DNA of 64,000 bases from Parietaria judaica (Eukaryota > Streptophyta > Magnoliopsida > Rosales > Urticaceae). The stretch is taken from the NCBI GenBank assembly GCA_954871525.1, contig OX940860.1:19004001-19068000 (forward strand), read 5' to 3'. Position 1 is the stretch's first letter, and each line of letters starts with the position of its first letter. Under the pieces are notes generated by a model. It did no database searches. It was given only the letters and a program-made list of their open reading frames with translations, and was not told the origin of the DNA. This document shows positions 22,880-34,468 of this stretch, in pieces. A program made the position numbers and the translations under genes.

Positions 22880-23605
22880 ATGGGGCCCCGATGGAAAGGA
22901 AAAGGCTCGGAAGCCAAAGCTCTGAGCGAGCCAATGTCGCGGATTGTCTCGGAGCTCCAATCCTCTCTCGTCCAATCAGAGGCTCAAGGACTGCTCTCTG
23001 GAGCCACCGTGCTCGTCCGTTTGGCCTCGCGAGAAGCTGATTTGCTCAACCGCGCTTGCTTCGGTGTCCCCGCCTTCACGTCCGAGAAAGACAATCACTG
23101 GTTTCAGCTCGGGCCGGAAGAAGCTTTCTACCTCTCCCACGCCCTCAAATGCCTCAAAATCGTCGACAAGCACAAATCTTCGGTGAACGAGAGCGATCTG
23201 TGGCTGTACATGAAGTCCGAGAAGGTTAGTTTCGCGGGGTTCTACAAGGCCTACGCTCATCTCCGGGCGAAGAACTGGGTGGTGATGTCCGGGGTTCGGT
23301 ACGGCGTGGATTTCGTGGCGTACCGGCACCACCCGGGACTCGTCCACTCTGAGTATGCAGTTCTTGTTTCAACCGGTGATGAAAAGGGCGGTGGCAAAGA
23401 CAGACTTAGGGTTTGGTCGGACGTGCATTGCGCTGCAAGGCTATGTGGCGGCGTTGTGAAGACGTTGCTGGTCCTTGACGTCGTTGAGAACGGCTTTGGT
23501 GACGATTCAGTGTCGTGCTTGGAAGGCTACGGAGTTGGCGAGCGCACGATCACGCGGTGGCTTCCCGAGAGGTGCCGCGAAGACCGGTCGGACTCGGTGG
23601 GGTGA
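22880..23605 (+). CDS. tRNA-splicing endonuclease subunit Sen2-like (catalytic)
   Basis: Single coding exon of 241 residues. The start MGPRWKGKGSEAKALSEP matches the conserved N terminus of plant SEN1/SEN2 proteins, so I start at 22880 rather than at the upstream in-frame codon. The C-terminal endonuclease domain shows RYGVDFVAYRHHPGLVHSEY at about residues 140-159 with the catalytic Tyr and His (H156), and VVKTLLVLDV with the catalytic Lys (K194), so the Tyr-His-Lys triad is intact. The enzyme cuts introns from pre-tRNA as part of the SEN complex; plant paralogues of about 240-250 residues are known. Codon use and GC content are higher than in the surrounding DNA. A gypsy element inserted 1.3 kb downstream does not touch the gene. 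Confidence 0.95.
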   Translation: MGPRWKGKGSEAKALSEPMSRIVSELQSSLVQSEAQGLLSGATVLVRLASREADLLNRACFGVPAFTSEKDNHWFQLGPEEAFYLSHALKCLKIVDKHKSSVNESDLWLYMKSEKVSFAGFYKAYAHLRAKNWVVMSGVRYGVDFVAYRHHPGLVHSEYAVLVSTGDEKGGGKDRLRVWSDVHCAARLCGGVVKTLLVLDVVENGFGDDSVSCLEGYGVGERTITRWLPERCREDRSDSVG

Positions 23606-24887
23606 GATTAGAGAACTTAGGTGTAGGCCAGATAGACATTGATTTGACTTCTTGTTCTTCTGCATACCATTAACAGTTTGTATACTACATGAGAGATGTA
23701 TACGTATATTTGTTATATCATCTCATAAGTTGATCTCAAGTGACCTCCTGGTTTCTTCCATGGCAATTTATTTCATCGTCATCAAAGTTTTGCTGTTATG
23801 CACTCACTCTCAACTCAACTATTCCGCACCATTACCATGTATAGTGTTCTATTTAATTTTAATTGTTATGGAGTGACTGCAGAACAAAAATACCAGAGAA
23901 AGAAAGAAAAAACGAAAATTAAGATTATTGAGGCTTAGGCCAATTAGGGTGAACAAAAAACCGAAAACCGGTCTTGTCAATCGAATCTTGTAGACAAATT
24001 AGTCATTCGAGCGGGGCTCTTCCCGAGGGGAGCGAGAAGAGGGTGCGACTCCGGCACCGAAATAGCTTGAAAATGGGCCCAACAGTAACATTCATAATGT
24101 TCCTCCCTTCTTAGCTATGTAATACACATACTCTGTATGTTAACAAAATTTGTTTACAGTTTACAGTTTACACTATACACTATATTACAAGTCAAGCAAT
24201 ACAAATCACTGTAAAACAATTTTGTTAACATAGTATGCTATGCATAAATGAAATGATTTTTATTGTATAAGGTAATCACTTAAATAAATATGTAAATATA
24301 TATAATGTGTGTTTGAAAGAACCATTTTATGATAGAAGAAAAAGTTCAACATGGACAAAGAATGAAGCAATTAGAGATAATTGAGGTTATAAATAAGGAT
24401 TGTGTTTGCACTTACTATCTTCGTGTTTAAAATGGTCTTTATAAGATTTCAACTTTGTCTATTTTATATGATAATTAATAAAAAATTGTTTAGTATCTCC
24501 AAATTAACCTTTTCTGAGAATAGGAAAGCTTTTCCAAACCCGGAGCACCTAGAGCATTAAGCATGGCCTCTATTAAGCATTGACCTCTATCAAATCATAA
24601 AAGAGCCTCCAAATTCCCTACAACTTACCACCCAAAGAAAACAGGGAATTTGGGAAATTGTTAGTTGGTTGTTGAATGAAGGTACGGGGGTCCCATGGGT
24701 CAATTGTCCCGCATTGATCGCAATAAGTAGAGTCAGGCAGAACCGTCGGATGGTTTTTTGAATTTAAAATTTTCCAATTTTACCCATACGAATAATTCTG
24801 TCTATAAAGCAACATATACTCTTTTTAGATTCTTTGTGTAGTAGCATTAATGCTTTCGACTAAAGACTTGGGAACCGTTCATCAATT
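23606..24887. other. Intergenic region between SEN2 and the gypsy element
   Basis: SEN2 3'UTR then AT-rich DNA. It includes a short MITE-like foldback (24126-24243), a GC-rich patch at 24008-24065 and a hAT-end-like word TTAGGGTGAACAAAAAACCG at 23944-23963. No gene seen. Confidence 0.6.
24126..24243. mobile_element. Small palindromic MITE-like element
   Basis: Arms of 24 bp at 24137-24160 and 24208-24231 (ATGTTAACAAAATT... and its complement) pair with two mismatches; a CATAC / GTATG extension outside suggests the ends. The target duplication is unclear. Confidence 0.5.
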
Positions 24888-25314
24888 TGATATAGACCCA
24901 AGGTTCCGGTTTACGTATTCCCGGAGAAACAAAGGGACATCCACGAACAAAGAATGACGAGAAGCATTGGAGGGAATTTACGTTTAATTCAATTAGTATC
25001 GTTTAGGAACAAATAATACTTGTAATTCTCAAACACTATATAAGCCTTTGGCTCAATGAATTACACAGCTTCGGATTAGTTCAAGTTTCCTAAAAGGGGA
25101 ATTTGGGCTGGAAGCCTTTTCTCTCTACAATTCTCTCTCTCGTGTGTTGTGTGTGTGGCGTGTGTTCTCGAGTGTTGATCGGAGAAGACGAGCTGAGCTC
25201 GGATTCCTCCATTGTTGGAGGAGCTTGCAGGTACCACGGCCAAAGGACGGAAACAGCTACAACTCCGGCGAGCAGCTCCGCCGCAGACGAGGCTCAGATC
25301 TGGGGCATATAACA
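24888..25314 (+). repeat. 5' LTR of the chromovirus
   Basis: Begins TG and ends CA. A TATA box TATATAAG lies at 25037-25044. Compared with the 3' LTR it has A for G at 24957 and C for T at 25278. The first change would make a stop in the frame that, in the 3' LTR, encodes the end of the polyprotein. Confidence 0.97.
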
Positions 25315-25317
25315 ACT

Positions 25318-25330
25318 TGGTATCAGAGCC
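25318..25330 (+). promoter_or_regulatory. Primer binding site for tRNA-iMet
   Basis: TGGTATCAGAGCC, three bases after the 5' LTR, complementary to the 3' end of plant initiator tRNA-Met. Confidence 0.95.
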
Positions 25331-25340
25331 AAACCTCGTC

Positions 25341-26426
25341 ATGGTAGAATTACCGGCGATCGGAGATTCTCAGGCAGCCATGGAAGATCGGAGAGAAACG
25401 CAGGAGGTTAGCCCGGAGTGGAGGGCCGAAATCGCAGCAAGCGAGGAAAGATGGAGACAAGAACAAGGATCGGTTCTACAAACCCTAACGGAGCTGAAGG
25501 AGGCGATCGGGAAACTCAGTCGATCATCCCAGAGCCCTAGGAAGGGGAAGGAGAACCAGCCAAACAGGGAGGAACACGATCGATCGCGAGGTCGCAGGTC
25601 ATACAGCCCCCACGCGATGTCGAAATCGCGAGACCCAAGCGATTCGCGAACCAGACGCACCAGCAACCACGATTGGAGGGAACCGAGGTCCGGCGACCAC
25701 GAACGCCGGCGAGAATCATCCGGCGAGCGTCGGAGGGGAGAATCGCGCCGATCTGAGAGGATGCGAGAAGAAAGCCGACCTCGAAGTCGAACATCGCGCG
25801 AACACAGATCCAAACAGCGTCGCGAAAGCCGAGGAAGCGAGCGGAGTAAGAGGCGATCGAGCTCCGGCGAGCGACGAAGGGAGCGTAACAGCAGCCGACG
25901 AGGAGGAACCGAGTACCGCGATCGGGAAAAGGAGGAGCAGAGGCGCATTCTTGATCGGGAAAGGGAAGAACAGAGGCGTAATTTGGAGGAATGGCGTGGA
26001 GAAACGTCGAAGGCCGCCGAAGATAAAGGCAAGGACAAGATCGATGCGCCGTACAAGGGCCAAAACGAGGGAACGACTCGTTGGAGCCCGGACGATGTGA
26101 GATACCCGGAGATGATGGCTCGGGAAGAAGCAAGGAGGAGCGGGAAGTCGAATTTTAACACCGGGGGAAGTTTCGGGGCTGAAACCCGAGAAGAATGGCC
26201 GGCCCCTCCGGTCGGGAGAAACGAGAAAGAAGCCTATCAACCGAAGAGCTTTGAGGAAAACCGGAGGAAAGCACCACCGGTGCATAACGGGGAACACGAG
26301 GTACAACACGGACGATCGGAAATTCCACTGTTCGACGGAAGTACCGACCCGGAAACGTGGTTCCGAAAATGCGAGGAATACTTTGTCGACCAACGAGTAA
26401 GAGAAGAGGAGGCTAAAGTTCGGTAA
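25341..26426 (+). pseudogene. gag, N-terminal part, of the chromovirus
   Basis: Starts at the first ATG after the primer site (MVELPAIGDSQAAMEDR). Residues about 30-60 are Glu/Arg-rich. Residues about 70-225 are an extreme Arg/Ser/Glu-rich tract (RSRGRRSYSPH, RESSGERRRGESRRSERM, and so on) like the RS domains of splicing factors. The retrotransposon Gag domain begins near IPLFDGSTDPETWFRKCEEY and is cut by TAA at 26424-26426. The same frame continues directly at 26427, so the stop is a single in-frame lesion, not a domain boundary. Confidence 0.9.
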
Positions 26427-29350
26427 GCCCGAGGGGTGTTGACGAGAGCGGCTCATGAGCGGTGGAATAACGTGCAAAGGTTAGTTTCCGAGTACCTTAC
26501 TTGGGAAGAATTTAAGAAATTATGTAGAGCTCGTTTTGGAATTGTAGCGATGGCAAATCCGGTAACCGAGTTATCAAACTTACGACAAACCGGACAAGCG
26601 GAAGAGTATTGTTTGGCATTCGAGAAAATATCGGGGCGACATGACAAATTATCGGATCAACAACAAATGTGGCATTTTTGTGCGGGGTTGTCCGACGAGC
26701 TTAGAAGAATCGTGGAATACTACCGGCCGGCCGGATTGTATGAGGCGATACAATTAGCTCGGGATAACGAGTTTCAAGTACCGTATGAAAAAGGGACAAG
26801 GACGTTCGGGGGGGGCTTTACGGCTCCCGTAAAGATTAAAGGTCAAGAGATACGTCGAGCAAAAGCTTACACCGTCGAGAGTGGAAGTTCTTCGAAAATA
26901 AGCCATAGCTCCACGGATCAACCGACAACGGAGAAACCGAAATGGCCATATTGGAAGAAACTCACGGGTGCGGAAATGGAAGAACGTCGGGCAAAGAATT
27001 TATGTTTTAATTGCGACGATAAGTTCTCGCGAGATCACGTTTGCAAACGGGTACTCTTCCACATTCGAATGTGGCGAGAAGGAGAAAATAAAGAAGAGGT
27101 GGAGTTTGTCGAGTTGGACGAGTTCGAAAATCCTGAAATATCGTTAAACGCGGTGAGTGGAATACAAACCGCAAGGACTTTTCAAGTTCGAACGGAGATC
27201 GGGAAAGGAGTGGCAAGGACATTACTCGACACGGGAAGCTCTCATAATTTCATTCGAACGGAACTTGTAGAGAAATTCGGAATTTCCATGAGGAAACGAC
27301 CCGAGCTGTTCGTTACTCTTCCAAACGGGGGGCGTTTGGCGATAGATGGATGGTGTCAACGAGTGGAGATGACGATACAAGGCCACACATTCATCACCAA
27401 TTGCTTTGCGATTTCCATTACGGGATTCGACTTAGTACTTGGGATTGGGTGGCTTAACTCGTTGGGACTCGTTCAATGGGACGGAGCCTTACGGACGGTG
27501 GCGTTCGAAGCCGTCGGGAAGAAGGTTGTGTGGCAAGCCGAAGCATTCGAGGCCATTTCGGAAGGGGCTGCCCTACACAACATAGAAGGGGGAGAAGTAG
27601 ATGTAGAGAAGTGGTTCGGAGAGGGGAAAGAAATGTTCGTAACCGGTGAGAACATCGTCGCTCCAACGAAGAAGGAAGAAAAGGTCCACGAGATCGGACT
27701 TTGGATGATGGAGGCCGAAACCGAGAAGGCGGAGATAGAAGAACTCTTAATGGAGTTCACCGACGTATTCGCAACACCGTCGGGTCTTCCGCCCAAGAGG
27801 GTATGTGATCACCGGATCCGTCTTCTTGAAGGAACGAACCCTGTAGCGGTAAGACCTTACCGTTACCCCCACTTACAAAAAGACGAGATCGAGAGACAAT
27901 GCACGGAGATGTTAAGCAACGGGATCATACGCAAGAGCTCGTCCCCGTTTTCCTCTCCGGTTTTGCTTGTCAAGAAGCCCGATGAGACGTCCTGTTTTTG
28001 CATCGACTTCTGCGATTTGAATAAAGTAACGGTGAAGGACAAGTACCCGATCCAGGTAGTCGACGAGCTACTTGACGAACTTCACGGCGCACGTTACTTT
28101 ACGAAGTTAGATCTCACCTCGGGTTATCACCAAATTCGGATGAATGAGGCGGATGTCGAGAAGACGGCATTCCGGACGCACCACGGCCACTTCGAGTTCT
28201 TGGTCATGCCGTTCGGACTCACAAACGCCCCGTCGACTTTCCAAGGTCTTATGAACGAGATTTTCCATGAGATGTTGCGAAAGAGCGTCCTCGTATTTTT
28301 TGACGATATTCTTGTGTATAGCAAGACTTGGAAAGAGCACCTCGCTCATGTGCGAGCCGTCTTGGAAGTAATCCGGACACATGGCCTTTTCCTTAAACGA
28401 AAGAAATGCTCGTTCGGAGAACTTGAGGTAGGATACCTTGGTCACATCATTTCACATGCCGGTGTCCGAGTCGACAACTCAAAAGTGAGTGCCGTTGCCG
28501 ATTGGCCGAAACCAGTGTCGCCGCGGGGCGTCCGTGGGTTCCTCGGCCTATCCGGCTACTATCGAAAATTTATCCGGAATTATGGGGTTATTGCAGCCCC
28601 ACTTACGAACCTTCTTCGCCGTAACTCTTTTCATTGGGACGAGAACGCCGGAGACGCCTTCACGACCCTTAAGTCGGCCTTATCCGAAGCGCCGGTCTTA
28701 GCATTACTGGATTTTTCAAAAGAGTTCATAGTGGAATGCGATGCCTCGGGGAGCGGGATTGGAGCGGTGTTACAACAAGAAGGGCATCCCATTGCTTTTT
28801 TTAGTCGGAAACTCGGCGACCGACATCTCAAGTTGGCGGCATATGAGAGGGAGCTTATTGGACTTGCGAAAGCCATCCTCCATTGGCGTCCGTACTTGTG
28901 GGGCCGTAGCTTCGTTGTCAAGACGGACCATTCGAGCCTCAAGTACCTTCTAGAGCAACGCCTAACCACACCGCCCCAACTTCATTGGGTAAGTAAGCTT
29001 CTTGGCTACGACTTCTCGGTCGAGTATCGGGCGGGATCGTTAAACAAGGTTGCGGATGCCTTGTCACGCCGAGGGGAGGATACGAGCGCCACACTAAACG
29101 CGGTGAATGCAGCCCCGACAACGAACGCACACGGTCCTTGGCTAGTGAAACTTCGCGAGGAGGCGAGAACCGATCCGACCACAAGCTCTCTTTTTGCCCG
29201 GATTTCTAAAGGCGAGGATGGCCCGGTGTGGTCCATTCGGGACGGGTTAGTTCTCTATAAGAACCGGCTCTTTGTTAATGCCTCGTCACCACTTGTTTTG
29301 GAGATAGTGAAGGCTTATCATTGCCTTGGCCACGAGGGGGTGATCAAACA
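26427..29350 (+). pseudogene. gag-pol, central part: Gag end, zinc knuckle, protease, RT, RNase H, start of integrase
   Basis: In frame with the upstream gag. Gag continues (HERWNNVQRL, then EYLTWEEFKKL). A zinc knuckle CFNCDDKFSRDHVC lies near 27002-27043, a protease active site LLDTGSSHNFI near 27220-27252, reverse transcriptase at about 27840-28400 with VFFDDILVYS near 28293-28322, RNase H with ECDASGSGIGAV near 28736, and the integrase zinc-binding start AYHCLGHEGV near 29313. One RT motif that normally reads close to FCVDYR is altered to FCIDFC. After GHEGVIKQ the frame is lost and meaning resumes one base back, consistent with a single-base deletion near 29341-29352. The same frame stays open by chance to 29573. 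Confidence 0.92.
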
Positions 29351-29836
29351 ATGGAACGGATTCGGCGGGATTTTTATTGGCGGGGGTGGAAGAAATGTAC
29401 ACAAGAGGTCATTGCGGAGTGTCAAACGTGTCAACGGAACAAGAGTGAAGCCTTACAACCGGCGGGTCTTCTCCAACCATTACCAATTCCGACACACGTT
29501 TGGGCGGACGTGTCAATGGACTTCATTGAAGCGTTACCGAAATCGGCGGGTAAATCGGTCATTCTTGTCGTAGTGGATCAGTTTTCCAAAGCCGCCCACT
29601 TCATTCCCTTGAGTCATCCGCATACCGCCGCTTCGGTTGCCGGTGTGTTTTTTCGCGAAATTGTTCGGCTTTATGGGTTTCCGGAAACGATCGTTTCGGA
29701 CCGGGACAAGGTCTTTCGAAGTGCTTTTTGGAGAGAGCTTTTCTGCTTGGCGGGGACAAAATTGTGTTTTTCCACGGCGTTCCATCCGCAATCCGACGGT
29801 CAAACCGAAGTGGTCAACCGGACGATTGAAATGTAA
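29351..29836 (+). pseudogene. pol, integrase catalytic core of the chromovirus
   Basis: Reads MERIRRDFYWRGWKKCTQEV and then ECQTCQRNK (the Cys pair of the HHCC zinc domain). The catalytic core follows with VWADVSMDFIEALPKS (first Asp), IVSDRDKVF (second Asp) and FHPQSDGQTEVVNRTIEM (the Glu). It ends at an in-frame TAA at 29834-29836; the coding sense continues in the same frame beyond it. Confidence 0.92.
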
Positions 29837-30667
29837 CTTCGATGTGTCACCGGGGATACGCCACGTCGTTGGGTGGAGTGGATTCCATGGATGGAATATT
29901 GCTATAACACGTCGTACCACACGGTTTTAAAGACAACGCCTTTTCAAGTGGTTTATGGGAGGGAACCACCGAGATTGTTGGATTATGTAGTGGGGTCCGC
30001 CACCTTCGATGAGGTCGACGTCGCTTTGACAAAACGAACAGAGTTTGTTAAGGCGACCCGAGACCGCTTGTTGGAAGCACAACAACGCATGAAAGCGATT
30101 TACGACGCTCGCCATCGGCCGGTGGAATTCTCGGTCGGGGATTGGGTTTGGCTCAAAATCCAACCATACCGGCAACTTACCGTGGCTCGTCGGACGTTCA
30201 CAAAGCTGTCTCCCCGGTTTTACGGTCCATTCATGGTGGTGGGTCGTGTAGGCACTGTCTCGTACCGCCTCGGGCTGTCTTCGGAGAGTCGTATACACGA
30301 CGTCTTCCACGTCTCGCTCCTCAAGCCACACAAGGGAGATCGGCCTTTCGTCGCGGGGGACCTTCCCCCCGTGTTCGAAGGGCGCACCATTCTTGCTAGG
30401 CCGGCCCGTCTCCTTCGAGCTCAGACTCGCCTCGGGGAAAGAGAGTTGTTGGTGGTTTGGCGAGAGGACGAACAGGAAAGCGCAATATGGGAAAATGCAG
30501 CCGCGTTGCTTGGTGCTTTCCCCGAACTCGAGCTTGAGGACAAGCTCGTAGTCGAGGAGGGGGGTAGTGATATAGACCCAAGGTTCCGGTTTACGTATTC
30601 CCGGAGAAACAAAGGGACATCCACGAACAAAGAATGGCGAGAAGCATTGGAGGGAATTTACGTTTAA
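29837..30667 (+). pseudogene. pol, integrase C terminus with GPY/F module and chromodomain
   Basis: Continues in frame after the TAA. WIPWMEYCYNTSYHTVLKTT and FQVVYGREPP complete the core. VGDWVWLKIQPYRQ...LSPRFYGPFMVVGRVG...YRLGL is the GPY/F module, and IHDVFHVSLLKPHKG follows. A chromodomain-like segment (ILARPARLLRAQ, LLVVWREDEQESAIWEN) lies at about 30388-30510. The frame ends at TAA 30665-30667, about 100 bp inside the 3' LTR, so the last ~32 residues are encoded by U3 sequence. Confidence 0.9.
30554..30567 (+). promoter_or_regulatory. Polypurine tract
   Basis: GAGGAGGGGGGTAG directly before the 3' LTR; the likely plus-strand primer. Confidence 0.88.
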
Positions 30668-30994
30668 TTCAATTAGTATCGTTTAGGAACAAATAATACT
30701 TGTAATTCTCAAACACTATATAAGCCTTTGGCTCAATGAATTACACAGCTTCGGATTAGTTCAAGTTTCCTAAAAGGGGAATTTGGGCTGGAAGCCTTTT
30801 CTCTCTACAATTCTCTCTCTCGTGTGTTGTGTGTGTGGCGTGTGTTCTCGAGTGTTGATCGGAGAAGACGAGCTGAGCTCGGATTCCTCCATTGTTGGAG
30901 GAGCTTGCAGGTACCACGGCCAAAGGACGGAAACAGCTACAACTCCGGCGAGCAGCTTCGCCGCAGACGAGGCTCAGATCTGGGGCATATAACA
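30568..30994 (+). repeat. 3' LTR of the chromovirus
   Basis: 427 bp, two differences from the 5' LTR. It includes the end of the polyprotein frame (to 30667) and is followed by CAATT. Confidence 0.97.
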
Positions 30995-31642
30995 CAATTG
31001 TGCTTTTATCGTGAATCCAAACCTTGTAATATCTCCATCTTGAAGAATAAAATTTCAGATTTTCGTGATACTTGTAAAATAGGTAAAAGTCATGCTTTAC
31101 ATTTTCAATAATCTGAAACGAAATCCACAAAATATAAATAATTAAAAAGAAGATAAACTATTATAATTCTCTAATAAATGATGAAAAAGGCCATAAAAGA
31201 TTATAGCTCGGGAATGAAAATATGCTTACTATTAATTTTCTCTCTACAATCGAAATCTCTACGGTACACCGCACCCGTTGTCCCGATCGCTTCAACGTTG
31301 TCTCGTTTTTCTTTATGGCACGCTGCTAATGGGGCCTGAACGTCGTAACTGAAAAAGAAGTCTTCAATATGACACTGCAGAAAAATCTTTCACAGTAAAA
31401 GAAACTTGATTTTTCACAATTTTGTTCTTGTTTTGCGTGCTAAGGGCGCCCTGCGAAAGCAACGGATGAAATAGTCTTTCGGTGATGCCATCCAGTGTCG
31501 GTCTTCAATAATAAAAAACCCGGTTGATAAAGAAGAGACTTAACAACGTAGAGAGATTCTCCAATAAAAAAGAATTTTCATTGTATATTGATTAAAACCT
31601 ATGCAAGTTTTTTTTTCTTCGAAATAATTAAAGTTAAGAATT

Positions 31643-31845
31643 GTTTTTTTTTTCTTTTTCTAATGAAGTGTTATAATTGACCAAGATTACATGTACTCAT
31701 GTTACAAGATGTATTGTCACGGTAAGAACAACCGGCATTATTGGCCGCATGCACTATCGGCCAAGATTACCTATATACGCAATTTTAGTGTCTCAAGGGA
31801 TTGAACCCAAGATCTCATGAAGAGTCTTATTGTAGTGGAATTGGT
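31643..31845 (-). mobile_element. tRNA-derived SINE, 5'-truncated
   Basis: Read on the minus strand it has CCACTACAATAAGACTC, a B box GGTTCAATCCC, a block GTAATCTTGGCCGATAGTGC and a 3' end GTACATGTAATCTTGGTCAA before an A-rich tail. This is the order seen in the SINE at 11435-12720. The A-box half is missing, so the copy is 5'-truncated. Confidence 0.75.
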
Positions 31846-32804
31846 TTATAAAAGATTAAAAATAAATTTTACGTTTATATTTTATTTTTCTATTTTTTAG
31901 ACTGTAAGTATAATTTGATATTACAATTTAATTAGAGGTGTCAAGTTAGGCCCGTCAAACCCGTAGGACAGTCTTTGACCTGTCCCGTTCAATGTGTGAG
32001 CGGGACAGGGTTGAGTCTAAGTGGGCTTTTACAAAATACTACTACTCATATGTTGTTAATCCTCCTAAAAACACCTCTCTTAACAAGCTGAACGAGAAAA
32101 CGTAACACTCACCGCCGATTGAAACTGTACCTTTTTGACAGAAAAAATACTTATTTTGTAGTCAAGTTTAAGACTCTAGCAGTCTAGCTCCCTCCTTCTG
32201 CCTGTATCGCATCCCGATTACCAGACTTAGTTCCGCCATTCCCGGAGTCATTATATATGTATATCGTGTATAATATGTATATATATCTTGTACCGTTTGC
32301 AATTTTTTTTAAAAAAATCAATCTTACATAGTAAAATATTTTCAATTGCCGTTCAATATTTTCTACTTGAAAAGCCATGGAATATAAGTTGGAACATTCT
32401 CGCCAACCAAAAACCTCAATCTTTCTGAAATGAGATATTTCTCTCTTTATAAATTATACAAAGCTGTAGAGCATAGTAATAAATGAAAATTAGAGTTTTA
32501 AACGAAATGCATTTTTTAATAGATAAAAAAAATCATAGATTTACCCTAATGTTAGAATAATTTTTCTCAATAAATACATGGCTAAATCACTCAAATCCTG
32601 CAGAGTCAGATTTCTAATTCATATAATAACCAAGATAATGAATATGAAAATGTACATGAAAGAACAAAGGATACAAGAAATATTTTGTTAATGCAATTCG
32701 AGAGATCTAATATGGTGTGTGGATACATAACGTACTTCTTCAAGACTCTTTTCTACTTTAATAAATAAATAAATAAAATCTTAATAAGAAAGTGATTAGA
32801 AAAA

Positions 32805-33087
32805 GGGAAACTTCATAAAACATCCCTCAAAACACCATAAATTATTTTATTACACCTCAAAACATCATAATTGGAAATACATCATTTTTAAATTTTATGT
32901 ACCAAAATACCATTTCAAAATATACATATGGTGTCCTGAAAAATGGACAATTCGTGTCCGGAAAAATGGACACAACTAAGGGTATTTTGGTACATAAAAT
33001 TTAAAAAGGATGTATTTCCATTTATGATGTTTTGAGGTGTAATAAAATAATTTAAGGTGTTTTGAGGGATGTTTTATGAAGTTTCCC
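32805..33087. mobile_element. Foldback MITE, 283 bp
   Basis: The element begins GGGAAACTTCATAAAACATC and ends with the complement of this; the arms pair along about 110 bp each (ACACCTCAAAACATCATAA, CATAAAATTTAAAAA on both sides) around a short centre with CGTGTCCGGAAAAATGGACA-like words. A perfect 8-bp duplication TAGAAAAA flanks it (32797-32804 and 33088-33095). It codes for nothing. The length of the duplication favours hAT, but the long arms are also seen in MULE-type elements. Confidence 0.88.
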
Positions 33088-34429
33088 TAGAAAAATAAAT
33101 TGTAAGGACATCAAATAGTAACTCTCGCAAAAAAAAAAAAATTCTCGCAAAAATGTTCAACAAGCGCGAGAAAATACAGTTTTGAGTTTGTTGTTTAATG
33201 GATCGACGGTGATTTCTTTGTAAACGATCACGGTCATCCAAATAATCTCCTTCGCAAAGTACGTTGAGAATTCTCACGAGTAATTCACAAAGCGCGTATA
33301 ATCTGCAACAAATTCGGTTTGAGAACTTTCAAATAGTAAAGCAAGAAAAATCTTAAAGAAATAAGATCGAATGGCTCTAATTGTATGATGACAAAATAGC
33401 TAATTATAAGACAAATATTCTTAAACGACATACCGGTCTCACTATTCCAATTTTTTAATCAATCTACATGATTTTCTATCTTTTTTCCACTGATTGAATG
33501 AAATATATACTAATAACAAAATGAATTATTTTAAGAATCGTCGCACACTAAAATAAAAACAATCATGACAAAGATCATCTTCATTTCATGTCATTTTCTT
33601 AGAAAATAAATAAATAAAACAAATTTTGGATTGCTTTGGGAGGCTTACCTAAGCTTTTTGGTGTCGTTTTCTTGCTAGTGGACATAAACTGTTATCACTC
33701 AGATTTGCAAATTTGTTTTCCTTATTTTGGAATTAATTGTCACCTTCTTTTGGAGCAATCATTCCATTCAAACATATCCATAACAACTATAAATTAATAC
33801 GATTTCAAACCCCTATTTTCAATGCGCATTTATATAAATATAATATTATATGGTCATCCTGTAACAGAATAACCTCGATCGTTGACAAAATTCAAGATCT
33901 CAAAATCCTCGTGTTTTTCAACTTACGAAATCATGCGTAAGAATAAAGCTCATGGGAACTACGATCCACACCTATACGTGTTTATATATCATATATATTA
34001 AATATATTTATAATTAAGATTTGAATTTACTTAACGAAAATTTAATTTTTTAATTTAATTTTTGTAATAATTAAAATATACTACCTACTATTCTATGTTT
34101 CTAAATTTTATTTTCTTACATAAAAGTTTTTGAATTAATAATTGATTGTTTTTTTATTTTTCCATAGTATGTTTTATCAAAGTTAAAATGGTGGGAAAGT
34201 TTATAGATGAAACTAAATATATTTTGAGAATATATTCAAACTATTTTAAAATGGAGATTATTTTCATAAGAATCAAATATAAAGACTATTCAAAAATAAA
34301 AAAAAATATTAACGAAATGCTTATTTTGTACATTTTTTTATATAAAAATTCTCATTTTTAATACACACAATTGATAATTAAAAAAATGAAACTAAATAAA
34401 TATTCGTACTATTTCTTTTTATATACGTG

Positions 34430-34433
<4 letters not shown>

Positions 34434-34460
<27 letters not shown>
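34434..34460. repeat. (TA)n microsatellite
   Basis: About 13 TA units. Confidence 0.9.

Positions 34461-34468
<8 letters not shown>

Larger units (their letters stand above)
24888..30994 (+). mobile_element. Complete Ty3/gypsy chromovirus, 6107 bp
   Basis: Two 427-bp LTRs (24888-25314 and 30568-30994) start TGATATAG and end CATATAACA, and are flanked by the 5-bp duplication CAATT (24883-24887 and 30995-30999). The LTRs differ at two bases (24957/30637 and 25278/30958). A primer site for initiator tRNA-Met follows the 5' LTR and a polypurine tract precedes the 3' LTR. Inside, in order, are gag, zinc knuckle, protease, reverse transcriptase, RNase H, integrase and a chromodomain, the gypsy order and the mark of chromoviruses. 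Small size and short LTRs suggest the Reina clade, which is inference. Two in-frame stops (26424, 29834) and one frameshift (about 29341-29352) break the polyprotein, so this copy is not autonomous. Confidence 0.97.

Noticed and set aside
24137..24231. Possible miRNA precursor
   Set aside because: The hairpin is short, with a 47-nt loop, and looks like a small MITE; nothing indicates processing.
25370..26477. Three long minus-strand frames (198-263 codons)
   Set aside because: Antisense to the RS-rich gag. Their Ser/Arg/Leu composition is the reverse reading of Arg/Ser/Glu codons.
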